In this document: positions 1-8,272 of the stretch, piece after piece
Layout: each line of letters starts with the position of its first letter
Position numbering within the stretch: the stretch's first letter is position 1
Assembly: GCF_000745345.1 (NCBI RefSeq)
Contig: NZ_JQNR01000003.1
Location: 62,001 to 126,000, forward strand
Reading direction: 5' to 3'
DNA from: Actinacidiphila yeochonensis CN732
Lineage (GTDB): Bacteria > Actinomycetota > Actinomycetes > Streptomycetales > Streptomycetaceae
Length of the DNA stretch: 64,000 bases
The notes under the pieces: generated by a model
Database searches by the model: none
Told to the model about the DNA's origin: nothing
What the model saw: the letters and a program-made list of their open reading frames with translations, nothing else
Translations under genes and position numbers: made by a program

Positions 1-373
1 CGCCGGGCCGGTCGCCGCCGAGTGCGCCGGACTGCTCTACCTGGTACGGGAGTTGGACGGCCACCCGATGTGCGGGGTGCTGCCGGCCACCGCCCGCATG
101 GGTGAGCGGCTCACCCTGGGCTACCGGGAGGCGGTGGCCGTCGGCGACAGCGTGCTGGCCGCCGCGGGCACCCGGACGCGCGGCCACGAGTTCCACCGCA
201 CGTCGGTGGAGCCGGGCGCCGGGCCGGCTCCGGCGTGGGGGTTCGTACGGCCCGAGCGGCGGGTCGAGGGGTTCGCGACGGGCCGGGTGCACGCCTCCTA
301 CCTGCACACGCACTGGGCCGCCGAGCCCTCGATCGCGCGGAGGTTCGTCCAGGAGTGCGCCGGGTGGCGGTGA
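1..373 (+). CDS. cobB: Cobyrinate a,c-diamide synthase, C-terminal part (5' end outside window)
   Basis: Glutamine-dependent enzyme that amidates the a and c side chains of cobyrinate in corrin synthesis. The frame is open from base 2, so the gene enters from the left. The visible ~123 residues are the end of the class-I glutamine amidotransferase domain: the segment GVLPATARMGERLTLGYREA and the later GHEFHRT and HASYLHTHWAAEP blocks are typical of CobB/CbiA, and the histidine in GHEFH lies in the triad region. The stop codon overlaps the start region of the following CbiG-type gene, so the two are translationally coupled. The catalytic cysteine and the ATP-binding half are outside the window. 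Confidence 0.85.
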   Translation, partial: AGPVAAECAGLLYLVRELDGHPMCGVLPATARMGERLTLGYREAVAVGDSVLAAAGTRTRGHEFHRTSVEPGAGPAPAWGFVRPERRVEGFATGRVHASYLHTHWAAEPSIARRFVQECAGWR

Positions 374-1494
374 CCGTGCGGCTGGCGGCGGGCGTGGGCG
401 CGGCGGGCGGGGCGGGTGCCGCGGAGGTCCTGGAGCTGGTGCGGTCGGCCCTCGCCGAGGTCCCCGGCGGGCGGGTGACCGTGCTGGCCACCGTCGACGG
501 GCGGGCCGGGCACGGGGGTGTCGCCGGGGCCGCCCGCGAACTCGGCGTACCGCTGCGGGACTTCCCGTCCGCCGTGCTGGCGGCGGTGCCGGTGCCCACC
601 CCCTCGGAGGCGGTGCGGGCGGCGACCGGCACGCCGTCGGTGGCCGAGGCGGCGGCGCTCACCGCGGCCGGGCCCGGCGGGGGACTCGTCGTGCCGAAGC
701 GGAAGTCGGCGCACGTTACGGTGGCTCTCGCCCGGTGCGGGCCGGAACTCCAGAGAGAACAGGACGTGGACGTGCACGAGGACGGATTCGACGGCGAGCG
801 CGGTGGGTTCGGCGCCGGCCAGGACGACGGCTACGGCCCCCCGGGCGCCCGTCCGGGCTCCGCCGCCCGTTCCCTCCCGCCGGTCGGGCCCCGCGCCACC
901 GGCGCCGCGGCCGGACAGCCGGGTGGCACGCTCCCGGCCGGGCCGGGCGCGCTCTCCCGGCCGGACGACCCCGCCAAGCCGAGCCTGCCCCGGCGCCGGC
1001 GGGCCAGAGCGGCCTGCGCGGGCCGGCCCGTTCCGGCGCCCCGCAGAGCTCCACCCCCGAGGACCCGCGCGGCTCCGTCTTCGGCGGCCCGGACGTCTTC
1101 GCCGCCGGCAACCCGTCCGCGCACCGGACCGACCCCGCCGAGTCCGTCTTCACGCCCCGCCCCGGCGCTCCGACCCCTCCCCCGCGCCGGCCTACCCCAC
1201 CTCGGCCTCGCCCGCGCCCGCCTACCCCGCCCAGGCCTACCCCGCGGCGGCGCCGCCCCGCCCGCACCGGCCCTCCCGCGGCGCCGCCGCCCGCCCCGGC
1301 CGAACCCTCCGAACCCTCCGGAGCCGCCGGGTTCGCGGTCCCCGGCGGTGGCCACGCCCGGCACGCCCGTTACGGCGACCAGGACTGGGGGCGTTCCGGC
1401 GCCCTCACCGAGGCCCCCTCCGGCGCCGGCGGCTACGACCTGCGCCACCACGGCGACGCGGAGGTCGGCGCCGGCATGGTCGACCTCGCCGTGA
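364..1494 (+). CDS. CbiG/CobE C-terminal-domain cobalamin biosynthesis protein, frame-broken after about base 990
   Basis: The GTG at 364 (or GTG at 370, overlapping the cobB TGA) opens a ~135-residue domain with the CbiG C-terminal signatures GTPSVAEAAAL and KRKSAHVTVALAR; this family acts in ring contraction and C20 handling of precorrin/cobalt-precorrin. After about residue 135 the protein becomes a low-complexity linker. The formal ORF runs to 1494, but codon quality moves to frame 3 near 988, to frame 2 near 1170 and back to frame 3 near 1260, where it joins the CobC-like domain. The best reading is one CbiG_C-linker-CobC fusion protein broken by small indels, with only about 364-990 coding in this frame. 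Two separate genes is the alternative. Confidence 0.6.
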   Translation: MAVTVRLAAGVGAAGGAGAAEVLELVRSALAEVPGGRVTVLATVDGRAGHGGVAGAARELGVPLRDFPSAVLAAVPVPTPSEAVRAATGTPSVAEAAALTAAGPGGGLVVPKRKSAHVTVALARCGPELQREQDVDVHEDGFDGERGGFGAGQDDGYGPPGARPGSAARSLPPVGPRATGAAAGQPGGTLPAGPGALSRPDDPAKPSLPRRRRARAACAGRPVPAPRRAPPPRTRAAPSSAARTSSPPATRPRTGPTPPSPSSRPAPALRPLPRAGLPHLGLARARLPRPGLPRGGAAPPAPALPRRRRPPRPNPPNPPEPPGSRSPAVATPGTPVTATRTGGVPAPSPRPPPAPAATTCATTATRRSAPAWSTSP

Positions 1495-2471
1495 ACGTGC
1501 GCGCGGGCACCCCGCCGCCCTGGCTGGCCGAGCGGATCGCCGCCTCGCTGGTCGGCCTCTCCTCCTACCCCGACGGGCGGGCGGCGCGGCACGCGGTGGC
1601 CGCCCGGCACGGCCGCCCGGACAGCGAGGTACTGCTGACCGCGGGCGCCGCCGAGGCGTTCGTCCTGCTCGCGCGGGCGCTGCGGCCGCGCCGGGCGGTG
1701 GTGGTGCACCCGCAGTTCACCGAGCCCGAGTCGGCGCTGCGGGCGGCCGGGCACGAGGTGGAGCGGGTGATGCTGTCGGCGGCCGACGGCTTCCGGCTCG
1801 ACCCGTCGGCGGTCCCGGACGACGCCGACCTGGTGGTGCTGGGCAACCCGGTGAACCCCACGTCCGTACTGCACGCCGCCGCGTCCCTGCTGGCACTGGC
1901 CCGGCCGGGCCGGGTGCTGGTGGTGGACGAGGCGTTCATGGACTCCGTACCGGGCGAGCGGGAGTCGCTGGCCGGGGTGCGGGACGTGCCGGGCCTGCTG
2001 GTGGTGCGGAGCCTGACGAAGATGTGGGGGCTGGCCGGACTGCGGGTGGGCTACCTGCTGGGCGCGGCGGAGCTGCTGGCGCCGCTGGCCGAGGCGCAGC
2101 CGTTGTGGGCGGTGTCGGCGCCGGCGCTGACCGCGGCGGAGGCGTGCGTGAGCCCGGGGGCGCTGGCCGAGGCGGCGGAGGCGGCGCTGTACACGGCCGC
2201 GGACCGCGCCTACCTGGTGAGCCGGCTGCGCGCGGTGCGGGGGGCGGAGCTGCCGGTGACGGCGCCGGCCGGCCCGTTCGTGCTGGTGCGGCTGCCGGAG
2301 GCGGACCTGGTGCGCGAGCAACTGCGCGGAATGGGCTACGCGGTACGGCGCGGCGACACCTTCCCGGGGCTGGGCCCGCAGTGGCTGCGGATCACGGTGC
2401 GGGACCGGCGGACCGTGGACGGCTTCCTCAACGCGCTGGCGACCGCGCTCATCTCGCACCCGGGCCGCTGA
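1476..2471 (+). CDS. cobC: CobC-like PLP-dependent aminotransferase-fold decarboxylase
   Basis: Fold-type I PLP enzyme of the CobC/CobD type, expected to supply (R)-1-amino-2-propanol phosphate from threonine phosphate for the nucleotide loop of cobalamin. Visible blocks are SYPDGRAARHAVAARHG, the LGNPVNPTS loop, VVDEAFMDSVPGE and the PLP lysine in RSLTKMWGLAGLRVGYLLG. 1476 is the last good ATG, but the frame is open far upstream and the conserved stretch DLRHHGDAEVGAG lies before it, so the true N-terminus is upstream and is probably fused to the CbiG-type domain. It ends before a strong convergent terminator. Some actinobacterial annotations name this family 'Rv2231c family CobC'. Confidence 0.75.
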   Translation: MVDLAVNVRAGTPPPWLAERIAASLVGLSSYPDGRAARHAVAARHGRPDSEVLLTAGAAEAFVLLARALRPRRAVVVHPQFTEPESALRAAGHEVERVMLSAADGFRLDPSAVPDDADLVVLGNPVNPTSVLHAAASLLALARPGRVLVVDEAFMDSVPGERESLAGVRDVPGLLVVRSLTKMWGLAGLRVGYLLGAAELLAPLAEAQPLWAVSAPALTAAEACVSPGALAEAAEAALYTAADRAYLVSRLRAVRGAELPVTAPAGPFVLVRLPEADLVREQLRGMGYAVRRGDTFPGLGPQWLRITVRDRRTVDGFLNALATALISHPGR

Positions 2472-2565
2472 GAGACGGCTGAGAGGCGGCTGAGGGCCTG
2501 TCGGGGCCTGCCGGGGCCCTGATCCGGAAGGCCGGTTGGGGGCCCGGCCCGTTCCCGGTGAGGCC

Positions 2566-2601
2566 GCCGGGGGCGGCACCGTGACCGGTGCCGCCCCCGG
2601 C
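2566..2601. terminator. Bidirectional terminator between cobC and the LAETG gene
   Basis: A perfect 16-bp inverted repeat (2566-2581 with 2586-2601) encloses the 4-base loop TGAC. It lies between the convergent cobC gene and the minus-strand LAETG gene. There is no T-tract, as is common in high-GC actinobacteria. Confidence 0.75.
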
Positions 2602-2622
2602 GTCGCTACCGCGGTACGGCGG

Positions 2623-3900
2623 TCACATCTCGCCGTCGTCCGCCGTCGCGTTCCGGCGCCGCCGGCCGGCGAGCAGGAACGCCAGGGTGCCCGCCGCGAC
2701 GAGCGCCACCGCCCCGGCCGCGATGTACGGGGTCGAGGAGGAGGAGCCGGTCTCGGCGAGGTGGCCGGTGCCGCTGCCGTCGCTGACGGGCCGCGCGGCC
2801 GTGCCGCCGGTGCCGCTCGTCGAACCGCCCGAGGCGGTGGCGCCGGACGTACCGGACGTACCGGCGCCGCCGTTGGAGCCGGCCGTCGAACCCGACGTGG
2901 AGCCCGAGGTCGATCCGGCGGTGCCGCCGGAGGTGGAACCCGAGGTGGAACCGGACGTCGAACCGGCGGTGCCGCCGGAAGTGGAGCCCGACGTCGAACC
3001 CGAGGTCGAACCGGCGGTGGAGCCCGAGGTGGAGCCCGAGGTCGAACCGGACGTCGAACCCGAGGACGAACTTCCCTCCGTGGCACCGCCGTTGGACGAG
3101 CCCGCGGTGGAGCCGGACGTGGAGCCGCCCGAGCCGCCGGAACCGCCCGAGCCGCCGCCCGGGGTGGCGCAGGTGGCCTGGACGAGGGTGACGTCGCCGC
3201 GCACCTTGGCCACGCCCAGGTTCAGCGGGTTGACGGCCACCTTCAGGTGGAGCGCGGTCGCCGCGGCGGTGTGCGAGGTGGTGGACGTGGTGGTCAGAGC
3301 CAGGTCCACCACGCCGACGCCCGGTACGGCGACCCTGGTGCCGTCCACGGCGTCGACGGCGATCCGCCGGCCGAGGACGGTCACGCCGACCACGTGCGAG
3401 GAGGCGGTGGGACGGTGGCCGACCCGGCAGACGGCGTCGGAGGAGACCGCGTCCACCTTCACCAGGGACAGCAGCGGCAGGCCCGGCAGGTGGACCTCGG
3501 CGGAGGCAGCCTCCGCGTGGCCCTCGGCACCCTCCCGGTCGGCGGTGGCCTCGGCGGTGGCCGCCCTGGCCCGCAGCAGGCCGATCCGGCGGCCGCCCTC
3601 CACCCCGTGGCCGACGTTCAGCGCCAGGGCCGTCTCCCTGGAGGTGGCGGGCGCCTTGACGTCGTTCAGGGACACGTCGACGGGGACGTCGACGGACTGG
3701 TGCAGCAGCGACACGTCGAGCCCGGCGCGCAGCACCACGGCGGTGGACGCGCCAGCGGTGTGCGAGGGGGCGGGGGCGGTCGCGGGTGCCGCCTGCACGG
3801 CCGGCGCCAGCGCCAGCGCCCCCGCGGCGAGGGCCACGGCAGCCCCGGCGACAGCTGCGGGACGGCGTGCGGGCAGGCGGAATCTGATGGTGCGGTACAC
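2623..3900 (-). CDS. SCO1860-family LAETG-anchored cell-wall protein
   Basis: Secreted surface protein of about 425 residues. The GTG at 3900 is chosen because GGGGAG stands 10 bases upstream and it directly opens a signal peptide (basic VYRTIRFRLPARR, hydrophobic AAVAGAAVALAAGALALAP, AQA-A-type cleavage). A ~230-residue beta-rich ectodomain follows, rich in V, T and D with two cysteines. Then comes a GGSGGS spacer and about 80 residues of SGSTSGST/AGST repeats. The C-terminus is a sortase signal: LAETG, a hydrophobic helix and a basic tail RRRR. LAETG is the motif used by class E sortases in Streptomyces. The location beside cobalamin genes matches the S. coelicolor SCO1860 neighbourhood as I recall it. 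Confidence 0.85.
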   Translation of the reverse strand: MYRTIRFRLPARRPAAVAGAAVALAAGALALAPAVQAAPATAPAPSHTAGASTAVVLRAGLDVSLLHQSVDVPVDVSLNDVKAPATSRETALALNVGHGVEGGRRIGLLRARAATAEATADREGAEGHAEAASAEVHLPGLPLLSLVKVDAVSSDAVCRVGHRPTASSHVVGVTVLGRRIAVDAVDGTRVAVPGVGVVDLALTTTSTTSHTAAATALHLKVAVNPLNLGVAKVRGDVTLVQATCATPGGGSGGSGGSGGSTSGSTAGSSNGGATEGSSSSGSTSGSTSGSTSGSTAGSTSGSTSGSTSGGTAGSTSGSTSGSTSGGTAGSTSGSTSGSTAGSNGGAGTSGTSGATASGGSTSGTGGTAARPVSDGSGTGHLAETGSSSSTPYIAAGAVALVAAGTLAFLLAGRRRRNATADDGEM

Positions 3901-4255
3901 GGTTGGGAAACTCCCCGGAGTGGGATGGCAGCCCCTCGGCGCGCGCTGGTTGGGGACAGCCCGCCGGGGACATCGACCCGGCCAATGTTTACGCACTGAG
4001 GGTGAATTGGGCGCTACACGACGCTAGTTCACCCGTAAGGGTGGTTTCCGCCCGTTTCTTCGAATCTTGTCCGCTTGCTGGCACGGCTGTTCCCGCCGTC
4101 GGCCCGCCGCCTTCACCCCCACGGGGGCACGAGGTCCGCGCCACGCTGACGCCGGCGTCAGCCCGCCGCCCGGCCGCCGTCAACCGGCCCCCGACCGCGC
4201 GTCAACCGGGCGCCCACCGGCATCCGACTGGTCACCGACCGGGCGCCGACCGGAG
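3901..4255. other. Intergenic region upstream of the LAETG gene
   Basis: No gene seen in 355 bp. It should hold the minus-strand promoter of the LAETG gene. Inverted heptamers GGGTGAA (4000-4006) and TTCACCC (4028-4034) sit about 100 bp upstream of the start codon and could be a regulator site. The right end carries the palindrome listed separately. Confidence 0.5.
4145..4162. terminator. 18-bp perfect palindrome downstream of the amidohydrolase gene
   Basis: GCTGACGCCGGCGTCAGC is a perfect palindrome about 95 bp past the stop of the minus-strand amidohydrolase gene. It may be a terminator hairpin or a protein-binding site; there is no T-tract. Confidence 0.4.
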
Positions 4256-5338
4256 TCAGCTCAGGACGGCGCCGCGCAGCACCACGTGCCGCGGGTCGGC
4301 GAGGACCCGCACGTCGGCGCGCGGGTCCTCCGCGTAGACGACGAGGTCGGCCGGGGCGCCCTCGGTCAGCCCGGGGCGGCCCAGCCAGGCGCGGGCCTCC
4401 CAGGTGGCGGCGGAGAGCGCGGCGGTGCGGGGCAGACCGGCCCGCACCAGCTCGGCCACCTCGGTGGCGATCAGCCCGTGGGCGAGCCCGCCGCCCGCGT
4501 CGGTGCCGGCGTAGACGGCGATCCCGGCGTCGTAGGCGTCCCGCACGGTGGCGTAGCGGCGGGCGTGCAGCCGGCGCATGTGGTCGGCCCAGCGCGGGAA
4601 CTTCGCGGCACCGCCGTCGGCGAGTCGGGGGAAGGTCGCGATGTTGACGAGGGTGGGCACGATGGCGACGCCGTGCCCGGCGAGGAGCGGGACCGTCTCG
4701 GCGGTCAGGCCGGTGGCGTGCTCCACGCAGTCGATGCCGGCGGTGACGAGGTCGGCCAGGGAGTCCTCGGCGAAGCAGTGCGCGGTGACCCGCGCGCCCT
4801 CCTCGTGGGCCGCCGCGATCGCCTCGGCGAGGACGCCGGCCGGCCACAGCGGGGACAGGTCGCCGGCCTCGCGGTCGATCCAGTCGCCCACGAGCTTCAC
4901 CCAGCCGTCGCCGCGGCGGGCCTCGCGCCGGACGTGGGCGGTCAGGTCGGCCGGCTCGATCTCGTGGGCGTAGTTGCGGATGTACCGGCGGGGGCGGGCG
5001 ATGTGGCGGCCGGCCCGGATGATCCGGGGCAGGTCGGCGCGGTCGTCGATCCACCGGGTGTCGCCGGGCGAGCCGGCGTCGCGCAGCAGCAGCGCCCCCG
5101 CCTCGCGTTCGGTGGCGGCCTGCTTCTCGGCGGTGGCGGCGTCGACGGCGCCGTGGGCGTCCAGTCCCACATGGCAGTGGGCGTCCACGAGCCCCGGCAG
5201 CACCCAGCCGCGCACGGTGCCGGCGACCTCGCCGCCAGGCCGTTCGTAGGTGAGGCGGCCGCCGACGATCCACGCCTCGGGCCGCACCTCCTCCGGGCCG
5301 ACCAGTACCCGCCCCGCCACCCGCCACACCTCGCCCAT
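4256..5338 (-). CDS. Amidohydrolase family protein (imidazolonepropionase-like)
   Basis: Predicted metal-dependent hydrolase of 360 residues, cytoplasmic, no signal peptide. Metal ligands look intact: HxH in LVDAHCHVG (about residue 54), histidines in RVTAHCFAEDS and CVEHATG, and the aspartate in VYAGTDAGGG. The N-terminal and C-terminal strands (AWIVGGRLTYERP and PADLVVYAEDPRAD) form the small beta-sandwich usual in this superfamily. The ATG at 5338 lies just after an intergenic gap and gives the expected length. Substrate is not predictable; the closest family types are cyclic amidases and prolidase-like enzymes. Confidence 0.8.
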   Translation of the reverse strand: MGEVWRVAGRVLVGPEEVRPEAWIVGGRLTYERPGGEVAGTVRGWVLPGLVDAHCHVGLDAHGAVDAATAEKQAATEREAGALLLRDAGSPGDTRWIDDRADLPRIIRAGRHIARPRRYIRNYAHEIEPADLTAHVRREARRGDGWVKLVGDWIDREAGDLSPLWPAGVLAEAIAAAHEEGARVTAHCFAEDSLADLVTAGIDCVEHATGLTAETVPLLAGHGVAIVPTLVNIATFPRLADGGAAKFPRWADHMRRLHARRYATVRDAYDAGIAVYAGTDAGGGLAHGLIATEVAELVRAGLPRTAALSAATWEARAWLGRPGLTEGAPADLVVYAEDPRADVRVLADPRHVVLRGAVLS

Positions 5339-5425
5339 GGGCCCACCCTACGACCCGCCCCCGGGCCGCCCCGGGGGACCGTACGGACGCACGGGAGGGA
5401 CCGGAAAGGTCAGGAGCTCAGAAGC

Positions 5426-6751
5426 TCAGGAGGTCAGCGTGGCGAGGTCGATCGCGGCGGCCATGGCGCGCATTCCGGCGTCGTCCGGGTGGAGGTGGTC
5501 GCCGGAGTCGTCGGCGGGCAGCATCGCCGAGGGGTTCGCGGGATCGCGTACCGCCGCGTCGAAGTCGGCGACGGCGTCGAAGGCACCGCTCGTGCGGATC
5601 CAGGCGTTGGCCTCCTCCCGGACCGCCTCCATCGCCGGGCTCAGCTTGCTGTACGGCAGGATCGTGGCGCCGATCACGCGCACCCCGGCCCGGTGGGCCT
5701 CGGCGATCAGCGTGCGGTAGCCGTTCTCCAGGTCGGCGGCGGTGAGCGGGCCGCCGGAGGCGTTGACGTCGTTCGAGAGGTCGTTGACGCCTTCGAGGAC
5801 GATGGCGTCGCGGACGCCGGGCTGGTCCAGCACGTCGTGGGCGAAGCGGTCGGTGCCGGCCGGGCCGCGGTAGACCTGCGGCGCCTGGGTGAGCAGGCGG
5901 TTGCCGGCGAGGCCGGCGTCCACGACGCCGAGCCGCGGCCCGCCGGGCTGCGCGGCCAGCCGCCGGGCCAGCTCGTCGGGCCAGCGGCGGTTGGCGTCGA
6001 GCGTCGAGTGGTAGCCGTCGGTGATCGAGTCGCCGAAGGCCACCACGGTGCCGTCCGCGGTCTGCGACTGCACGTCGAGGCCGGAGAGGTAGTACCAGGA
6101 GGTGGTGGTCTCGGAGAACGCCCCGCCGCCGAGGTCCGCGGCGTGGTCGCGCCGGTCGGTGGACAGGTACGACGTCTGGTAGGACTCGCGGTGGTACATG
6201 GACGGGCCGGTGGTGCCCGGCAGGTAGAAGCTGACGAGGAGGTCGCGGCCGGCCTCCACCGCCATCGGCACCACGTCGCTGATCTTGTCGGTGCCCGCGG
6301 TGACCACGGTGGACGCCGCGCCGCCGAAGAGGACCTGGTGCCGGGTGCCCGGATAGGGCCGCGCGCCCGCCTCCTGCTCGGCGACGTAGACCGAGCCGAC
6401 CCGCAGGTCGGAGCGGCCGTAGCGGTCGGTCAGGCGGATGCGCAGGCCGGCGCCGCCGATGCTGGGGTGCACCACCATGCGCAGCGTGCGGTCGGTGAAC
6501 GACGGCCCGCCGCCGGACATCGCGGCCTCCCACGCCCCGCTGCGCAGCGCGCCGACGGTGCTGCGCAGCTCGGCGCCGGCCCGGGTCGCGGTGGCGCGGC
6601 CCGCCGGCACGGCCACCCGGGCGGCCTCGGCGCCGGAGCCGCCACGGCCCGGCAGCGAGCGGACGCCCACCACCACGGCGGTGGCCAGCACGAGGACCGC
6701 GATCACTGCCGCGGTCGCCGCTGCGGCCATACGACGCGGTGACCTGACCAC
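5426..6751 (-). CDS. Secreted or membrane-anchored SGNH/GDSL hydrolase
   Basis: Esterase/lipase-type SGNH hydrolase. The blocks are in order: AFGDSITDG (nucleophile serine), DAGLAGNRLL (block II Gly), VLEGVNDLSND (block III Asn) and DDSGDHLHPDDAG (catalytic Asp and His). A hydrophobic segment AAAATAAVIAVLVLATAVVVG at the N-terminus is a signal anchor or signal peptide. The GTG at 6751 follows a GGGGAAGAG stretch and opens this helix; the frame stays open to 6820 with other possible starts (ATG 6796). The ~180 residues before block I probably form an accessory beta domain. Role is likely extracellular deacylation; substrate unknown. Confidence 0.8.
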   Translation of the reverse strand: MVRSPRRMAAAATAAVIAVLVLATAVVVGVRSLPGRGGSGAEAARVAVPAGRATATRAGAELRSTVGALRSGAWEAAMSGGGPSFTDRTLRMVVHPSIGGAGLRIRLTDRYGRSDLRVGSVYVAEQEAGARPYPGTRHQVLFGGAASTVVTAGTDKISDVVPMAVEAGRDLLVSFYLPGTTGPSMYHRESYQTSYLSTDRRDHAADLGGGAFSETTTSWYYLSGLDVQSQTADGTVVAFGDSITDGYHSTLDANRRWPDELARRLAAQPGGPRLGVVDAGLAGNRLLTQAPQVYRGPAGTDRFAHDVLDQPGVRDAIVLEGVNDLSNDVNASGGPLTAADLENGYRTLIAEAHRAGVRVIGATILPYSKLSPAMEAVREEANAWIRTSGAFDAVADFDAAVRDPANPSAMLPADDSGDHLHPDDAGMRAMAAAIDLATLTS

Positions 6752-7104
6752 GCGGCTCTTCCCCACAATCTCCCCCGAACGGGTACGGATGATCATCTTA
6801 GGCGGAAGCCGGGAGAACACCGCGACGACCTGCCTTATCGGGGCACGTCGCCCCTGTTCACGCCCTCAGACGCGAGGCCGCGGCGCGCGGTTGCCCGCGA
6901 TGCCGAGACGTGACGCGCCACACGTCCGGTGGACCGCGAGGCGGTTGACGGTACAACGCGGCGAGTGCCCCGATTCGGTCAGGTGTCACCGCGGCGGGCC
7001 CGTGCCACGGCGCGGAGCCGTCAGCCGGCAGGTCGGATCACCCGGCAGGTGGTTTCACCCGGTCGGCGGTTTCACCCGGCCGGGGTAGTCGCGTACGGAG
7101 GGCG
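6752..7104. other. Intergenic region without a recognised gene
   Basis: About 350 bp between the starts/ends of two minus-strand genes. The right half holds the triple 17-bp repeat listed next. The left edge carries the promoter region of the SGNH gene. No coding frame with good codon use was seen. Confidence 0.5.
7026..7076. repeat. Three tandem 17-bp repeats
   Basis: Three head-to-tail imperfect copies start CGGCAGGTCGGATCACC, CGGCAGGTGGTTTCACC and CGGTCGGCGGTTTCACC. They lie just downstream of the GlxA-type regulator gene. Possible roles are a minisatellite or an array of protein-binding sites. Confidence 0.7.
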
Positions 7105-8046
7105 TCAGTCGACGGGGAGGCGGGAGAACGTGGCACGGTAGCCGGAGGGGGTCAGCCCGACCCGGCGCAGCAGGTGCTGGCGCAGGGAGTCGGCGGTGCC
7201 CAGGCCGCTGGCGCGGGCCACCTGGTCGACGGGGAGCGTGGTGGTCTCCAGCAGCTCGCGGGCCCGCTCCACCCGCTGGTGGAGCAGCCACTGGAGCGGG
7301 CTGAGGCCGGTCTCGGCGTGGAAGCGGCGGGTGAGGGTGCGGACGCTGACCGAGGCGTGCCGGGCGAGGTCGCCGAGGGTGAGCGGCTGGTCCAGCCGGG
7401 TCATCGTCCAGGCGCGGGTCGCGGTCAGGGCGGTGCCGGTCTCCGGCGGCAGCGGGGTGTCGGTGAACTGCGCCTGGCCGCCGGGCCGGACGGGGGCGAC
7501 CAGGGCGAGCCGGGCCACCGTGTTGGCGACGGCGGCGCCGTAGTCGGTGCGTACCAGGTGCAGGCACAGGTCGATGCCGGCGGCGTACCCGGAGGAGGTC
7601 AGCAGGGTGCCGTCCTGGACGAAGAGCACGTCGGGCTGGAGCCGCACCGCCGGGTAGCGGGCGGCGAGCTCCTCCGTCCAGGCCCAGTAGATGGTGGCCT
7701 GGCGGCCGTCGAGGAGCCCGGCCTCGGCGAGGACGAAGGCGCCGGTGCAGATGGACGCCACCCGCTTGCCGGCCCGGGCCGCCGTCCGCAGCGCGTCCAG
7801 CACCCTCGGGTCGGACGGATGGTCGGGGCCGTTCCCGGCCACGATGACGGTGTCGGCGTGCTCGACCGCCTCCAGCCCGGACCGCAGCACCACCTCGGCC
7901 GACCCGGTGGTGGGCAGTACCCCGGGGTCGGGGGCGCACAGCTCCACGGAGTAGCCGGGCCTGCCGTCCACCCGGACCTTGTCCAGCAGCATCTCCGGCA
8001 GGGCCAGGTTGAACATCGAGACGGGCGGCGCGACGACGACGGCCAC
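7105..8046 (-). CDS. GlxA-family transcriptional regulator (DJ-1/PfpI domain plus AraC-type HTH)
   Basis: 313 residues. Residues 1-175 are a DJ-1/PfpI-like amidotransferase-fold sensor with the nucleophile-elbow cysteine in VASICTGAFVLAEAG; residues 215-305 are an AraC/XylS double HTH (LTLGDLARHASVSVRTLTRRF and VARASGLGTADSLRQHL). Such proteins are ligand-responsive activators or repressors. The first start codon in the frame is GTG 8046, although the family often has a few residues before the VAVVV strand. It is divergent from an MFS exporter gene, with an inverted repeat between them, so control of that exporter is likely. Confidence 0.85.
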   Translation of the reverse strand: MAVVVAPPVSMFNLALPEMLLDKVRVDGRPGYSVELCAPDPGVLPTTGSAEVVLRSGLEAVEHADTVIVAGNGPDHPSDPRVLDALRTAARAGKRVASICTGAFVLAEAGLLDGRQATIYWAWTEELAARYPAVRLQPDVLFVQDGTLLTSSGYAAGIDLCLHLVRTDYGAAVANTVARLALVAPVRPGGQAQFTDTPLPPETGTALTATRAWTMTRLDQPLTLGDLARHASVSVRTLTRRFHAETGLSPLQWLLHQRVERARELLETTTLPVDQVARASGLGTADSLRQHLLRRVGLTPSGYRATFSRLPVD

Positions 8047-8201
8047 CCGGTGCGGGCGCTGGCAGGTGAACGGGGCCGGCGGCGCGGCGGACGCGAGCGC
8101 GTCGGAGAAGGCCGGGGCGGCGGACCGGGCGGGGGCGGTGCGGACGGCATGAGCGGCGCGGAGGGCGTGAAGGGCGTGAGCGGCGGTGCGGACGGCGTCA
8201 T

Positions 8202-8234
8202 GGCCAGAACCTCCGGGAGCATGGCATTCTGGCC
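8202..8234. promoter_or_regulatory. Inverted repeat in the GlxA/MFS divergent promoter
   Basis: GGCCAGAA (8202-8209) and TTCTGGCC (8227-8234) form a perfect 8-bp inverted repeat with a 17-bp spacer, 39 bp before the MFS start codon. Position and form fit an operator for the divergent AraC-type regulator. Confidence 0.45.
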
Positions 8235-8272
8235 GCTACTCTACGCGACCTGCCCGCCCCACCCTGGGGTGC

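Noticed and set aside
831..3086. 751-codon minus-strand ORF antisense to cobC
   Set aside because: Arg/Pro/Ala-rich composition with no domain pattern; it is the mirror of high-GC coding DNA in frame 3 of the plus strand.
2885..3130. Minisatellite-like DNA repeat
   Set aside because: It is the coding repeat for the Ser-Gly-Thr stalk of the LAETG protein, so it is not listed as a separate non-coding repeat.
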